The notes under the pieces: model-generated | What the model was told of the DNA's origin: nothing | Database searches by the model: none | What the model saw: only the letters and a program-made list of their open reading frames with translations | In this document: one piece after another, positions 26,438 to 33,849 of the stretch | How positions within the stretch are numbered: position 1 is the stretch's first letter | Layout of the letters: each line of letters begins with the position of its first letter | Assembly: GCF_015354505.1 (NCBI RefSeq) | Contig: NZ_JACAFP010000005.1 | Span: 124,001-188,000 of the forward strand | From: Microbacterium sp. UFMG61 | GTDB taxonomy: Bacteria; Actinomycetota; Actinomycetes; Actinomycetales; Microbacteriaceae | Length of the DNA: 64,000 bases | Direction: 5' to 3' | Program-made: the position numbers and the translations under genes

Positions 26438-26491
26438 GCTGCAGGTCAGACCCCGGTCGGCGCCCGACCGGTCGAGGCTCTGACCTGCAGC
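26438..26491. terminator. Nested bidirectional terminator
   Basis: Outer perfect 13-bp stem GCTGCAGGTCAGA (26438-26450) with TCTGACCTGCAGC (26479-26491), and an inner perfect 8-bp stem CCGGTCGG / CCGACCGG around a 3-nt loop (26453-26471). It lies between convergent genes and covers the last codons and stop of the LacI gene, so it doubles as coding sequence. Confidence 0.75.
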
Positions 26492-27486
26492 CTCGGCACC
26501 GCGTCCTGATGGACTGACTGCTGCGCCCCGTCGATGACGTCGAGGAGCCGACGCGCAGCGTGCGCCCCGAGGGCGACGACATCGTGGCCGAGTGCCGTCA
26601 GCGCCGGAGCCACCAGACGGCAGAGAAGCGAGTCGTCCCACGCCACGATGGAGACATCGTCGGGGACCGAGAGCCCCCGGCCGTGTGCGGCGGTCAGAGC
26701 GGCGACGGCCATGATGTCGTTGTCGAAGATCAGGCCGCTCGGCGCTCGAGCCGATGACAACACCGCGTGCGCGGCCGTCGCCCCGGAGTCCTGCGAGAGG
26801 TCGGTGTGAACGATGGCGTGCTCGATGCCCACCGCGCGAGCTGAGCGCTCGAAGGCTTCGTCCCGGATCGCCGTGTATGCGTAACGTCGCGGCGCCGCGA
26901 CGCGGGTGACACGCCGATGGCCGAGAGCTGCGAGATGCTCGACGGCCTGACGCATCCCGACGGCGTCGTCGGTCCACACGGTCGTCATTCCCGCCGCGAC
27001 GCTGGGATCGCCGACGACGACCGCCGGGATGCCGGTCTCCGACACGACGGCGATCCGCTGGTCATCGACCATCACGTCGGTGAGCAGCACGCCGTCCACG
27101 CGGCGGGAGCCGTGCCAACGCCGGATCGCCTCGACCTCGGCATCCGGATCCGAGACGACCTCGAGCAGGAGTCCCATCGAGCGGTCCGCGAGTACGGTCT
27201 CCACGCCGGCGATGAACTGCATGTAGAACGGCTCGACGGAGAGATCGCGAGGATCCTTCGCGATCACGAGGCCGATCGTGTCTGCTCCGGCGCCGGCCAG
27301 CGCTCGTGCGGCGTTCGCCGGCGACCAGCCGAGCCGGCCCGCGACCTCGAGAACGCGCACTCGCGTGGCCTCGGAGATCCCGGGGCGGCCGTTGAGCGCG
27401 TAAGAGACACTCGCTGTCGACGTCTGTGCCTCTCGCGCGACGTCTGCGATGGTGACCCGCCGGGCCCGCGCAGCACTCATCATCAC
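26446..27486 (-). CDS. LacI family transcriptional regulator
   Basis: 346 aa. HTH VTIADVAREAQTSTASVSYALNG lies at residues about 11-33, followed by the hinge helix SPANAARALAGAG and the sugar-binding domain (RRVDGVLLTDVMVDD, LGHRRVTRVAAP, VSIVAWDDSLLCRLVAPAL). Three Met codons stand in a row at the start; the precise one is uncertain. It follows the beta-mannosidase gene after 14 bp in the same direction, so it is probably co-transcribed and autoregulates that operon. Its 3' end is embedded in a hairpin. Confidence 0.94.
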   Translation of the reverse strand: MMMSAARARRVTIADVAREAQTSTASVSYALNGRPGISEATRVRVLEVAGRLGWSPANAARALAGAGADTIGLVIAKDPRDLSVEPFYMQFIAGVETVLADRSMGLLLEVVSDPDAEVEAIRRWHGSRRVDGVLLTDVMVDDQRIAVVSETGIPAVVVGDPSVAAGMTTVWTDDAVGMRQAVEHLAALGHRRVTRVAAPRRYAYTAIRDEAFERSARAVGIEHAIVHTDLSQDSGATAAHAVLSSARAPSGLIFDNDIMAVAALTAAHGRGLSVPDDVSIVAWDDSLLCRLVAPALTALGHDVVALGAHAARRLLDVIDGAQQSVHQDAVPRLQVRASTGRAPTGV

Positions 27487-27500
27487 CGGTGCGACTCCCG

Positions 27501-29969
27501 TCAGTCGGGATCGATGATATCCCGCAGCGACGCGACGACGAACGGCACCGAAGCCGAGTCGGGGTCGAGCGCCTCCGGAGCGCGGACGCGGAACACCTCC
27601 TCCTCCCCCGGCAGCACGGTGGTGAAGCCACGATCGACCGTCGCGTCAGGATGGATGCGGTCCGGCTGGACAAGCACGTCGCGGGCGAGATCCCGTGAGC
27701 GCACGCTGATGTCGAGTCCACCGCTCACGACGGCGACCGTGATCTCCAGCGGTGTCGCGGGAGGCCGAGAGTCTCGCGGCGAGGCGAGATGCCAGAGCGC
27801 GCGCTCGTCGCCGAGCGTCGCGACGATGAACTCGCCCGCCGGATCCGGTGAATCGGCGATGACCGAGGGCACTGTGGTGCGGGTGACCGATCGTGGCGGA
27901 ACCGAGACCGCGTACGACCGCTCCGCCGTCGGCGCTCCGTCTGCGCGGCGCCGCGCCAGCTGCACCGGCCCTTCCCACGCGTGGTCCTCGTCGTTGATGA
28001 CGCACAGCTCCAGAGCACCATCACGCGGCTCGATGGTGAGCACTCGTGGCAGATACATGTCCCGAAGTGCGAAGTAGAGGGGCTTGCAGCGGCCGGCACT
28101 GTCGATCGCCGACCATGATGTGACGGGCCAGAGATCGTTGAGCTGCCACAGGATGGCGCCCGCTGTGCGTGGCCAACTCGCTCGCCAGTGCAGCACACCG
28201 GTGCGGACCGCCTCGACCTGCATCCACTGCGTCTGCAGGTGCCACCGATCGAAGTCCTCCGTCGCCGGGAGGTGGCGGGCGAGATTGCGTGCAAGTTTCG
28301 CATGCCCGTCGATGGCCTTCTGGTGATGACGGACGTTCTCGGACTCGACGCGAAGCTCAGGGTCGCTGACCGCGTCGCGAAGCGTCCGCCACGCCGCGGC
28401 CCCCTGCCAGCCGAACTCGGAGACGAAGCGCGGCGAGCTTCCGCGGTAGACGTCGTAGTCGTCTTCGTTCCAGGCATCCCACGAATGGAAGGTCTGATGA
28501 TCGGCGTCATTGGGGTCGTGCGCCCAGGTGCCGGACCACGGGCTCCCCTCCGTGTAGGGCCGAGTCGGATCGAGCTCGCGAACGACATCGGGCAGCCACT
28601 CCAGGTAGTACCGCTCCCCCCAGGAGAGTTCTCCTCCGGGCTGCGTCGCCCAGTCCTTGTCGAGACGCATCCAGAGGTTCTCGTTGTTCCCGTTCCAGAG
28701 CGCGAGACTTGGGTGCGCGCTGAGGCGGACGACGTTCTCGCGGGCTTCGGCGATCACCTCCGCCCTGATCGGCTCCTCCTCGGGATATGCGGCGCACGCG
28801 AAGAGGAAGTCCTGCCAGACAAGCAGACCCAGCTCGTCGCAGGCGTCGTAGAACTCCTCGCTCTCGTACACGCCGCCACCCCAGACGCGAATCAGGTCGA
28901 CATTCGCGGCGACGGCCTGCTCGAGGCGCTCCCGCACGCGTCCCGGCTGGATCGTTCCGGGGAAGACGCTCTCGGGGATCCAGTTCACACCTTTGACGAA
29001 TCGAGGCCGCCCGTTCACGGACAGCACGAAGGAAGTCCCCTCGGCATCCGGGGTGCGGTCGACGGCGACGGTACGGAACCCCACCCGGGTGCGGTGCTCG
29101 TCGATGATCTCCGCGCCGGTCGACACCGTGACATCGACTCCGTACAGGTGGGCATCGCCAGAGCCCCGCGGCTGCCATCGGCGCACCTCGGGGACCGCGA
29201 CGACGACGCTCACCGTATCCTCGCCGTGCGGCACCTCCGCGCGGACGGCCTGACCGTCGATCGTCACCTCCACCTGCAACGCACGATCCCGTCCCGACTC
29301 CGCACGCTCGAGCTCGATGTGAACCGTGAGTATGCCCGTGCCTTCCACCACATCCACGAGGGGGCGGACGGCGGCGATGCGCACCGTGCTCCACGACTCC
29401 ACACGCACGCCGCGCCACAGCCCGCACGATGGCAGGGTGGGGCCCCAGTCCCACCCGAAGCTGCTGGCCATCTTGCGGATGAAGGCGAAGGGCTCGGGAT
29501 AGGCGCTCGGACGAGCACCGAGTTCGCGCTCCCAGCGCACGGCCTCCGTATACGGAGACGTGAAGCGCAGATCGAGCGTGTTGTCGTCGCGAACGGCGGA
29601 GGTGATGTCGAACCGATAGGAACGGTGCATGTTCCTCGTCACCCCCACCTCGGAGCCGTTGAGGACGGCCGAGGCGACGGTGTCCACGCCGTCCAGGACG
29701 AGATCGACACGCTCGCCCTCGCGCACCGGCCCGAATTGCCGCGTGAGGCGCCAATCGGTGCGCGACACCCACGCGACACCGAGTTCATTGCGGTCGACCA
29801 GCGGATCCGCGATGATCCCCGCCGCCTGAAGATCGGGGTGCACCGCGCCAGGCACCCGCGCGGGAACGGACACGTCGAGGAGGGACCGCGCCTCGTCGGG
29901 AAGATCGGTGGGTCCGTCGGCGTCGATCGTCCAGGTCCATGGTCCTTGCAGGTCGAGCGTCGTGCGCAT
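27501..29969 (-). CDS. Beta-mannosidase, glycoside hydrolase family 2
   Basis: 822 aa, usual length. It removes terminal beta-mannose from manno-oligosaccharides or N-glycan cores. Sandwich domain first (LQGPWTWTIDADGP, SRTDWRLTRQF), then the catalytic barrel with WNGNNENLW (acid/base Glu430) and VSEFGWQG (nucleophile Glu518), then C-terminal beta domains. RLDKDWATQ and DVVRELDPTRPYTEGSPWSG are typical of the family. No signal peptide, so it acts in the cytosol on imported sugar. ATG at 29969 with GAGGAG upstream; the frame to 30050 is trimmed. Confidence 0.95.
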   Translation of the reverse strand: MRTTLDLQGPWTWTIDADGPTDLPDEARSLLDVSVPARVPGAVHPDLQAAGIIADPLVDRNELGVAWVSRTDWRLTRQFGPVREGERVDLVLDGVDTVASAVLNGSEVGVTRNMHRSYRFDITSAVRDDNTLDLRFTSPYTEAVRWERELGARPSAYPEPFAFIRKMASSFGWDWGPTLPSCGLWRGVRVESWSTVRIAAVRPLVDVVEGTGILTVHIELERAESGRDRALQVEVTIDGQAVRAEVPHGEDTVSVVVAVPEVRRWQPRGSGDAHLYGVDVTVSTGAEIIDEHRTRVGFRTVAVDRTPDAEGTSFVLSVNGRPRFVKGVNWIPESVFPGTIQPGRVRERLEQAVAANVDLIRVWGGGVYESEEFYDACDELGLLVWQDFLFACAAYPEEEPIRAEVIAEARENVVRLSAHPSLALWNGNNENLWMRLDKDWATQPGGELSWGERYYLEWLPDVVRELDPTRPYTEGSPWSGTWAHDPNDADHQTFHSWDAWNEDDYDVYRGSSPRFVSEFGWQGAAAWRTLRDAVSDPELRVESENVRHHQKAIDGHAKLARNLARHLPATEDFDRWHLQTQWMQVEAVRTGVLHWRASWPRTAGAILWQLNDLWPVTSWSAIDSAGRCKPLYFALRDMYLPRVLTIEPRDGALELCVINDEDHAWEGPVQLARRRADGAPTAERSYAVSVPPRSVTRTTVPSVIADSPDPAGEFIVATLGDERALWHLASPRDSRPPATPLEITVAVVSGGLDISVRSRDLARDVLVQPDRIHPDATVDRGFTTVLPGEEEVFRVRAPEALDPDSASVPFVVASLRDIIDPD

Positions 29970-30011
29970 GAGAGCTCCTCGATCGGATCGAGCGGATGCT
30001 CGACAGCGTAC

Positions 30012-30025
30012 CTTAAGCGCATAAG
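30012..30025. promoter_or_regulatory. Candidate LacI operator upstream of the beta-mannosidase gene
   Basis: CTTAAGCGCATAAG is a 14-bp near-palindrome (6 of 7 pairs) with a central GC, the classic LacI-family operator form. It sits 43-56 bp before the beta-mannosidase start and would suit the LacI protein encoded at the end of the same operon. Confidence 0.5.
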
Positions 30026-30291
30026 TAGATGTGTGAACGCGCTTCTCCACGGCGGGGCGCGTGCGTCAGAGGCCGCGCGGGTCCGCGGTGCGTCCGCCGG
30101 AGAGCGGGCGCCTCACCAACCCGGAGAGCGAGCACACCGGAAGCCGCGAGCGCAGACGCCCCTGTCCACAGGACGATGGCGATGAGCTGCCAGAACAAGA
30201 CCCGCTCCTTGCCGACCCCGGCGGCCACGAAGAACGCGGCGGTCAGCATCGTCGGCAGCGCGAGCGGTGCAAGGAGGCTGGCACCCGGCAC
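30013..30291 (-). CDS. Possible remnant of a small membrane protein
   Basis: 92-aa frame from a GTG, with two hydrophobic helices (SLLAPLALPTMLTAAFFVAAG and LFWQLIAIVLWTGASALAAS) then an Arg-rich tail. In the same frame upstream of the GTG, codons read RGNGRTKLRRWLVRIG, a plausible real N-terminal segment, but a stop is reached before any start codon with a ribosome site. It may therefore be a 5'-truncated gene. The tail runs into the promoter of the beta-mannosidase gene. Coding status is doubtful. Confidence 0.35.
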   Translation of the reverse strand: MPGASLLAPLALPTMLTAAFFVAAGVGKERVLFWQLIAIVLWTGASALAASGVLALRVGEAPALRRTHRGPARPLTHAPRRGEARSHIYLCA

Positions 30292-30403
30292 ACCGATCCG
30301 GACCAGCCAGCGTCGGAGTTTCGTGCGACCATTTCCTCGCCGCCTCGTCTGGTCCTCCTAGCGGGCGCTGCCGCCTACACCACAGTGGCCGAGTGCCCGG
30401 CCA
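30292..30403. other. Junction segment without a recognised gene
   Basis: About 110 bp between the membrane-protein remnant and the pgi-like remnant. No promoter, repeat or complete frame stands out. It would be the right junction of the inserted block if the pgi duplication reflects integration. Confidence 0.4.
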
Positions 30404-30569
30404 CTGATCGCCCTGCACGAGCACATCACCGTCACCCAGGGCACGATCTGGGTCATCAGCTCGTCGCGATGCAGATCGCTCCCGTCATCGACGGAGATGA
30501 CTCGGCCATCGTGGGGCAGACGCCTCGATCAAGGCCTTGCTCGCATACCATGCGGCGAACCGGAAGTAG
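30404..30569 (+). pseudogene. Decayed copy of the pgi 3' end
   Basis: The stretch aligns by eye with pgi from CTGATCGCGCTGTACGAGC through the terminal AACCGGAAGTAG. It keeps the segments for [30 protein letters not shown] and the final YYAANRK stop in recognisable form. Differences are scattered substitutions, a deletion of about 34 nt after the GTIWGIN codons, and at least one frameshift. It lies in the same orientation as pgi, about 12 kb away. It cannot encode an enzyme. Confidence 0.85.
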
Positions 30570-30628
30570 GCAGCGCAGGACTCGCAGATGCCGATGCGGG
30601 CGACGTGTGGTGGGTGTAGGTTGCGGAG

Positions 30629-31625
30629 ATGAAGCCGATCCGAGTGGGCCTCGTGGCCGACCCGGCTTCGCCCACCGCTGTCGCCCGCCGGATGACCGAC
30701 CTCACGCGGCCGCTGTCCACCGTGGCCGACGGCTGGATCGTCGAACTCGGCAGCGAACCGTTCACCCTCGGTTCTGAAGACGTCGACGTCGCGCTGGAAC
30801 GACTTCGTGCGCACGCGGGCCGGAACCAGTGGGATCTCGTCATCGGCGTCACTGAGCTGCCGCTCCGCGATGACGATGGTCGCTACCTGCTGGCGGCGGT
30901 CGATCCTCGGCGCCAGTCCGCGGTGCTGTCACTGCCTGCCCTGGGCGGGTTCCGTGTGCAGACCCGCGCGCCGCGCGGTGCGAGGACTCGTCGACGGGAT
31001 GGCCGAGCCTTCCTCGCCCGAGGAACAGCGCCTGCCACTCCCCGGGCTCAGCGCCCGCGGGCGCGTGCTGCTCGGAATGGTGCTCGCCAATCGCCCATGG
31101 CTGCTGGCCGCCGGGCTCAAGTCCGCGCTGGTCGCGGCGCTGGCGACCGGGGCGGTGGCGACGATCGAGCCGACGGTGTGGTCGCTCGCCAGTTCGCTGT
31201 CGGGCTGGCGCCTGGTGGCGGCGACTGTGGCCTCCATCACGATCATCATCGCCTGGATCGTGATCGACGGCAGGCTCTGGGACCGTCCCGACGACGACTC
31301 GTCCCAGGCGCGTGAGAGATCCCGTCTCTACAACACCTCGACGCTGCTGACTCTAACCATCGGCATCATCATCTGCTATCTGGCGCTGTACGTCGTGAAT
31401 CTGGCCTGGGCACTCTTCGTGCTCGACACGTCGATGATGAGCGAGTCCCTCGGCCGAACCGTCGAAGTCGGCGATCTGTTCGTGCTCACCTGGTTCGTCG
31501 CGTCGGCGGCGACACTCGGCGGGGCGTTGGGAACGGGCCTGGAGTCCGACGATGCCATCCGCGCCGCCACATACTCGAAGCGTGAAGAGGAGCGCCGGGC
31601 CCGCTTGGCCGACGAGCGCGTCTGA
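30629..31625 (+). pseudogene. Frameshifted membrane-protein gene
   Basis: One reading frame starts at an ATG (30629, GCGGAG upstream) and encodes MKPIRVGLVADPASPTAVAR, WDLVIGVTELPLRDDDGRYL and SAVLSLPALGGFRVQ. Coding character then switches at about 30963-30985, in a GC-rich run, to the frame one base further on. That frame encodes RRAVRGLVDGMAEP, then four hydrophobic helices and stops at 31625. Joined, the product would be about 330 aa: a soluble N-terminal domain plus a C-terminal membrane domain. A one-base insertion, or a sequencing error, would explain it. Family unknown to me. Confidence 0.7.
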
Positions 31626-31634
31626 GGCCGTCAC

Positions 31635-31678
31635 ATGATGAAGGGGAGGGATGCCGCAGCATCCGCCCCCTTCGTCAT
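31635..31678 (+). terminator. Hairpin terminator after the frameshifted gene
   Basis: Arms 31635-31654 and 31659-31678 pair at 17 of 20 positions around a 4-nt loop, 10 bp after the stop at 31625. There is no T-run on the plus strand. Confidence 0.6.
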
Positions 31679-31831
31679 GTTCAGCAGGTGATTGCCGCGT
31701 CGACGATCCTGGCGCAGATGTGTCGCAGTTGGCTTAAGTCCCGCCTGAAGCACGCGTCTCCGTCGCTTCGTCGGCGCGTCGCAGAAGTTGGCGCTGTCTT
31801 GAATGCACGCGGCACACGCTATTCTCTGGGC

Positions 31832-32635
31832 GTGGCATCTTGGGCTGACCTGTGGGACAACTGGGCAAAGATGTGGGGGTACGACGTGTGGGAATGGGGG
31901 AACGCCGCAGATTGGGTTGGAGCCTTGGGCACTACTGGGGCGTTCTTCTTCGGCTTCTACCTCTTGAGACGCGAAGCTAACGAGAAGCGAGCTGTGCACG
32001 CAGACGCCCTGCTCACTGAAGCCACCTACGTACACCACCCGTTCACAAAGCAGCACTCCGTGGTCCTGGATGTCGAGAACACCGGGAAGTACCCGGTTTC
32101 AGGCGTTGCGCTCTATCAGTACGCGCAGGGCGGTCCTGACATGATCGCCATTTTTGGTGCTCACGAGAACTTCAGATGGAAGTTCAAGCCGAGACACACT
32201 CAGCGCCGCACCGTAGACGTAGAGAAAGACCCGCGTGAACTCAAACTCTTCGTTGAGTTCACCGACGTGAACGGGACGAACTGGTACCGTCGCCTCGACG
32301 ACGGTCGCTACTTCTCTCGGCGTGAATTCAATCGGATCTACTGGGGCACTTGGTTCGGAGAACCTGACAAGGCGAAGATTCGCAAGAAGGCGAAGAAGGA
32401 GGCTATCCAACCTCCCAAGACAGACGCTTCGGGGGCCGCGCTCTTCCCCGGAGTCGTATCCGCTCCGCCTGCCGTCGATCAGAAGGCTCCGGTCAGCACG
32501 GACAGTGATCACAGCCACGAAACGCGCGTGACAGAGGAGTCTTCCCCCGCTACTAAGAAAAGCCAGAAGAAGAAGAAGAAGAAGACGACGAAGACACGAG
32601 CGGCGCCGCAAGGCAAACACAAAGAGTCTGACTGA
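31832..32635 (+). CDS. Single-pass membrane protein with lysine-rich tail
   Basis: 267 aa from a GTG at 31832, with TATTCT 7-12 nt upstream suggesting a leaderless transcript. Start MASWADLWDNWAKMWGYDVW; membrane helix in WVGALGTTGAFFFGFYLL (residues about 29-46); middle domain with VVLDVENTGKYPVSGVALYQ, an Ig-like beta pattern; then a charged linker ending in KKSQKKKKKKTTKTR. Codon choice is less GC-biased than in the host genes. The frame upstream to 31688 is not needed. No family recognised; orphan gene of the accessory region. Confidence 0.65.
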   Translation: MASWADLWDNWAKMWGYDVWEWGNAADWVGALGTTGAFFFGFYLLRREANEKRAVHADALLTEATYVHHPFTKQHSVVLDVENTGKYPVSGVALYQYAQGGPDMIAIFGAHENFRWKFKPRHTQRRTVDVEKDPRELKLFVEFTDVNGTNWYRRLDDGRYFSRREFNRIYWGTWFGEPDKAKIRKKAKKEAIQPPKTDASGAALFPGVVSAPPAVDQKAPVSTDSDHSHETRVTEESSPATKKSQKKKKKKTTKTRAAPQGKHKESD

Positions 32636-32899
32636 GATCGCGATAGTTTCGCCCGAAGCCCCACCGTCGTCTGGTGGGGCCGCTCCAGCCCATCAGAAAC
32701 CTCGCGCTGACATCGCCGTGCAGAAATCGCGGAGCTGGTCAGCGAACTCAGAGACGAGGGAGCTAGCGAACTCCGCGCGAGCGAGGCGACCTCGCAGCCA
32801 GGTCGGCCTCCGCGTGCGACAATCGAACGGACGCTCCGGCCGGCCCCAAATCGCCAAGAAGGGCGCCGGATCGCTCCGACGCCCTCCCCTGATCACTGG
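32636..32899. other. Intergenic stretch, no convincing gene
   Basis: 264 bp after the lysine-tailed protein gene. A hairpin lies at 32658-32680. Short frames on both strands (minus 32693-32896, plus 32718-32945) are Arg/Ser-rich and show no motif, so they are not called. Confidence 0.4.
32658..32680 (+). terminator. Hairpin terminator
   Basis: Perfect 8-bp stem GCCCCACC / GGTGGGGC with a 7-nt loop, 22 bp after the stop of the lysine-tailed membrane protein. No T-run on the plus strand. Confidence 0.6.
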
Positions 32900-33034
32900 C
32901 TACCGGGCAATGAACGACCGGCCGCAGCGGCCGCACGAGCGCTGACCGAGGCCGAGGCGCTGGTAAGGGCCGAACTTCGTGCGGCAGTACGGGCAGGTGA
33001 CGTAGATCAGGCCGTTGACCCGACGCGTAGCCAC
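32900..33034 (-). CDS. Very small zinc-ribbon protein
   Basis: 44 aa from a GTG at 33034, which begins one base after the stop of the YegP-like gene. The sequence VATRRVNGLIYVTCPYCRTK continues to a second knuckle, giving CPYC at residues 14-17 and CGRC at 34-37, a four-cysteine zinc ribbon. The basic N terminus fits nucleic-acid binding. Translation is probably coupled to the preceding gene. No ribosome site of its own is clear. It is too short for most gene finders. Confidence 0.65.
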   Translation of the reverse strand: MATRRVNGLIYVTCPYCRTKFGPYQRLGLGQRSCGRCGRSFIAR

Positions 33035-33035
33035 C

Positions 33036-33233
33036 TCAGAACCGCCCAACCGAGCCAGTGACGTCGTCGACGAGAGCCGTCGGCGCGTACAGCTTCACCG
33101 ACTGAACGCCCTGCTGCGCGGCCATCTTCGAGTTGTACATCTCCGAGGTCGCGATCACCTGCCCGTTGGGGGCGATGAGGTTGAAGTAGTACTGCCAGCC
33201 GTTGCTGGCCTTCTTGATCACAAAACGAGCCAT
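33036..33233 (-). CDS. YegP-like DUF1508 protein
   Basis: 65 aa starting MARFVIKKASNGWQYYFNLI with NGQVIATSEMYNSKMAAQQG, one DUF1508 unit (the tandem YegP family has two). GGAGG lies about 8 nt upstream of the ATG. Followed at once by the 44-aa zinc-ribbon gene. The biochemical role of the family is not established; some members are linked to stress response. The frame upstream to 33305 was trimmed. Confidence 0.85.
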   Translation of the reverse strand: MARFVIKKASNGWQYYFNLIAPNGQVIATSEMYNSKMAAQQGVQSVKLYAPTALVDDVTGSVGRF

Positions 33234-33285
33234 GTGGAAATCCTCCAATCGGATTCGAATGACACGCGCGAAAGTCCACAAGTTC

Positions 33286-33386
33286 TTGTCGCACGTCGCC
33301 GTCACGCGTACTTTGGAGGAAGTTTCGGTCTTCGAATGAAACTTCCGCCCCTCGGATCAGTTGGTAGCTGATCTGAGGGGCTTTTT
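33286..33386 (+). ncRNA. Predicted small RNA with promoter, 5' hairpin and terminator
   Basis: A TTGTCG -35 (33286-33291), 17-bp spacer and TACTTT -10 (33309-33314) would start a transcript near 33320. Just downstream are a 9-bp perfect hairpin GGAAGTTTC / GAAACTTCC (33318-33346) and a 12-of-13-bp hairpin (33348-33380) followed by CTTTTT (33381-33386), the only clear T-run terminator in the window. No open frame lies between. The RNA would be about 65-70 nt, divergent from the YegP-like gene. Role unknown. Confidence 0.45.
33348..33386 (+). terminator. Rho-independent terminator with T-run
   Basis: Stem CCCCTCGGATCAG / CTGATCTGAGGGG (one mismatch), 7-nt loop, then CTTTTT. The stem-loop contains GATCAGTTGGTAG, which looks like a tRNA D-arm but no tRNA follows. 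Confidence 0.75.
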
Positions 33387-33428
33387 CCGTAGTTACCTGT
33401 CGGTAGCTCTCATTTTAGTCGAGCGACC

Positions 33429-33700
33429 GGACATACACAGGGTTCACAAGGGGTTCGAGTTACACCGGTGTAGTTCAGCCAACACGCCTACGGCAGTTGT
33501 ACGCAGGTTCTGCACTGCTTCTTCCACAGATGCAGGAGAGAGATCGAAAGTCAAAAGCCGCGTGATCCCGCGGAATTCAATGCCCGGGATGTGAGTTATC
33601 CACAGGCGAGCTTGACTTTCTTGGTTTGCATTAGAATATGTCCGAACTGTCCGAGATTCGGAATGCGCCTCGGCGTGTCGTGACCGTCGGGCGTGTCGCG
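33429..33700 (+). repeat. Diverged direct copy of the nrdH/MFS intergenic region (copy A)
   Basis: Aligns by eye in the same orientation with 42529-42800. Shared anchors include CGGACAT, AGTTACA-N-C-N-GTGTAGTT, CAGGTTCT, TTCTTCCACAG, ATCCACAGG and CCTCGGCGTGTCG in the same order and spacing. Copy A retains the palindrome TACACCGGTGTA (33461-33472) but lacks both NrdR boxes. Identity was not computed. Confidence 0.75.
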
Positions 33701-33849
33701 GCTCGTGCCCCAGGGTCCGCGCGCTGCGGGCGGTTCACGTAGAACCTGTTCGTGCCCGCCTCGATGGATGAGACGACCTGCGCGACCGCCCACTGGCACG
33801 CAGTGATTCAGGCAATCGACTTGTCGGAGCCCGGCACTAGCCTGAGCGC

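Larger units (their letters stand above)
33234..33849. other. 616-bp stretch without protein gene
   Basis: It holds the predicted small RNA (33286-33386) and a diverged copy of the nrdH upstream region (about 33429-33700), including a perfect DnaA-box sequence TTATCCACA at 33596-33604. It ends in the promoter of the next gene (TAGCCT at 33838-33843, six nt before its ATG). No other frame shows protein-like composition. Confidence 0.6.

Noticed and set aside
32693..32945. Short frames on both strands in the gap after the lysine-tailed protein
   Set aside because: Low-complexity Arg/Ser composition without ribosome sites or conserved motifs.
33354..33374. tRNA D-arm look-alike (GATCAGTTGGTAG)
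   Set aside because: No acceptor, anticodon or T arm follows; the segment is the stem-loop of a T-run terminator.
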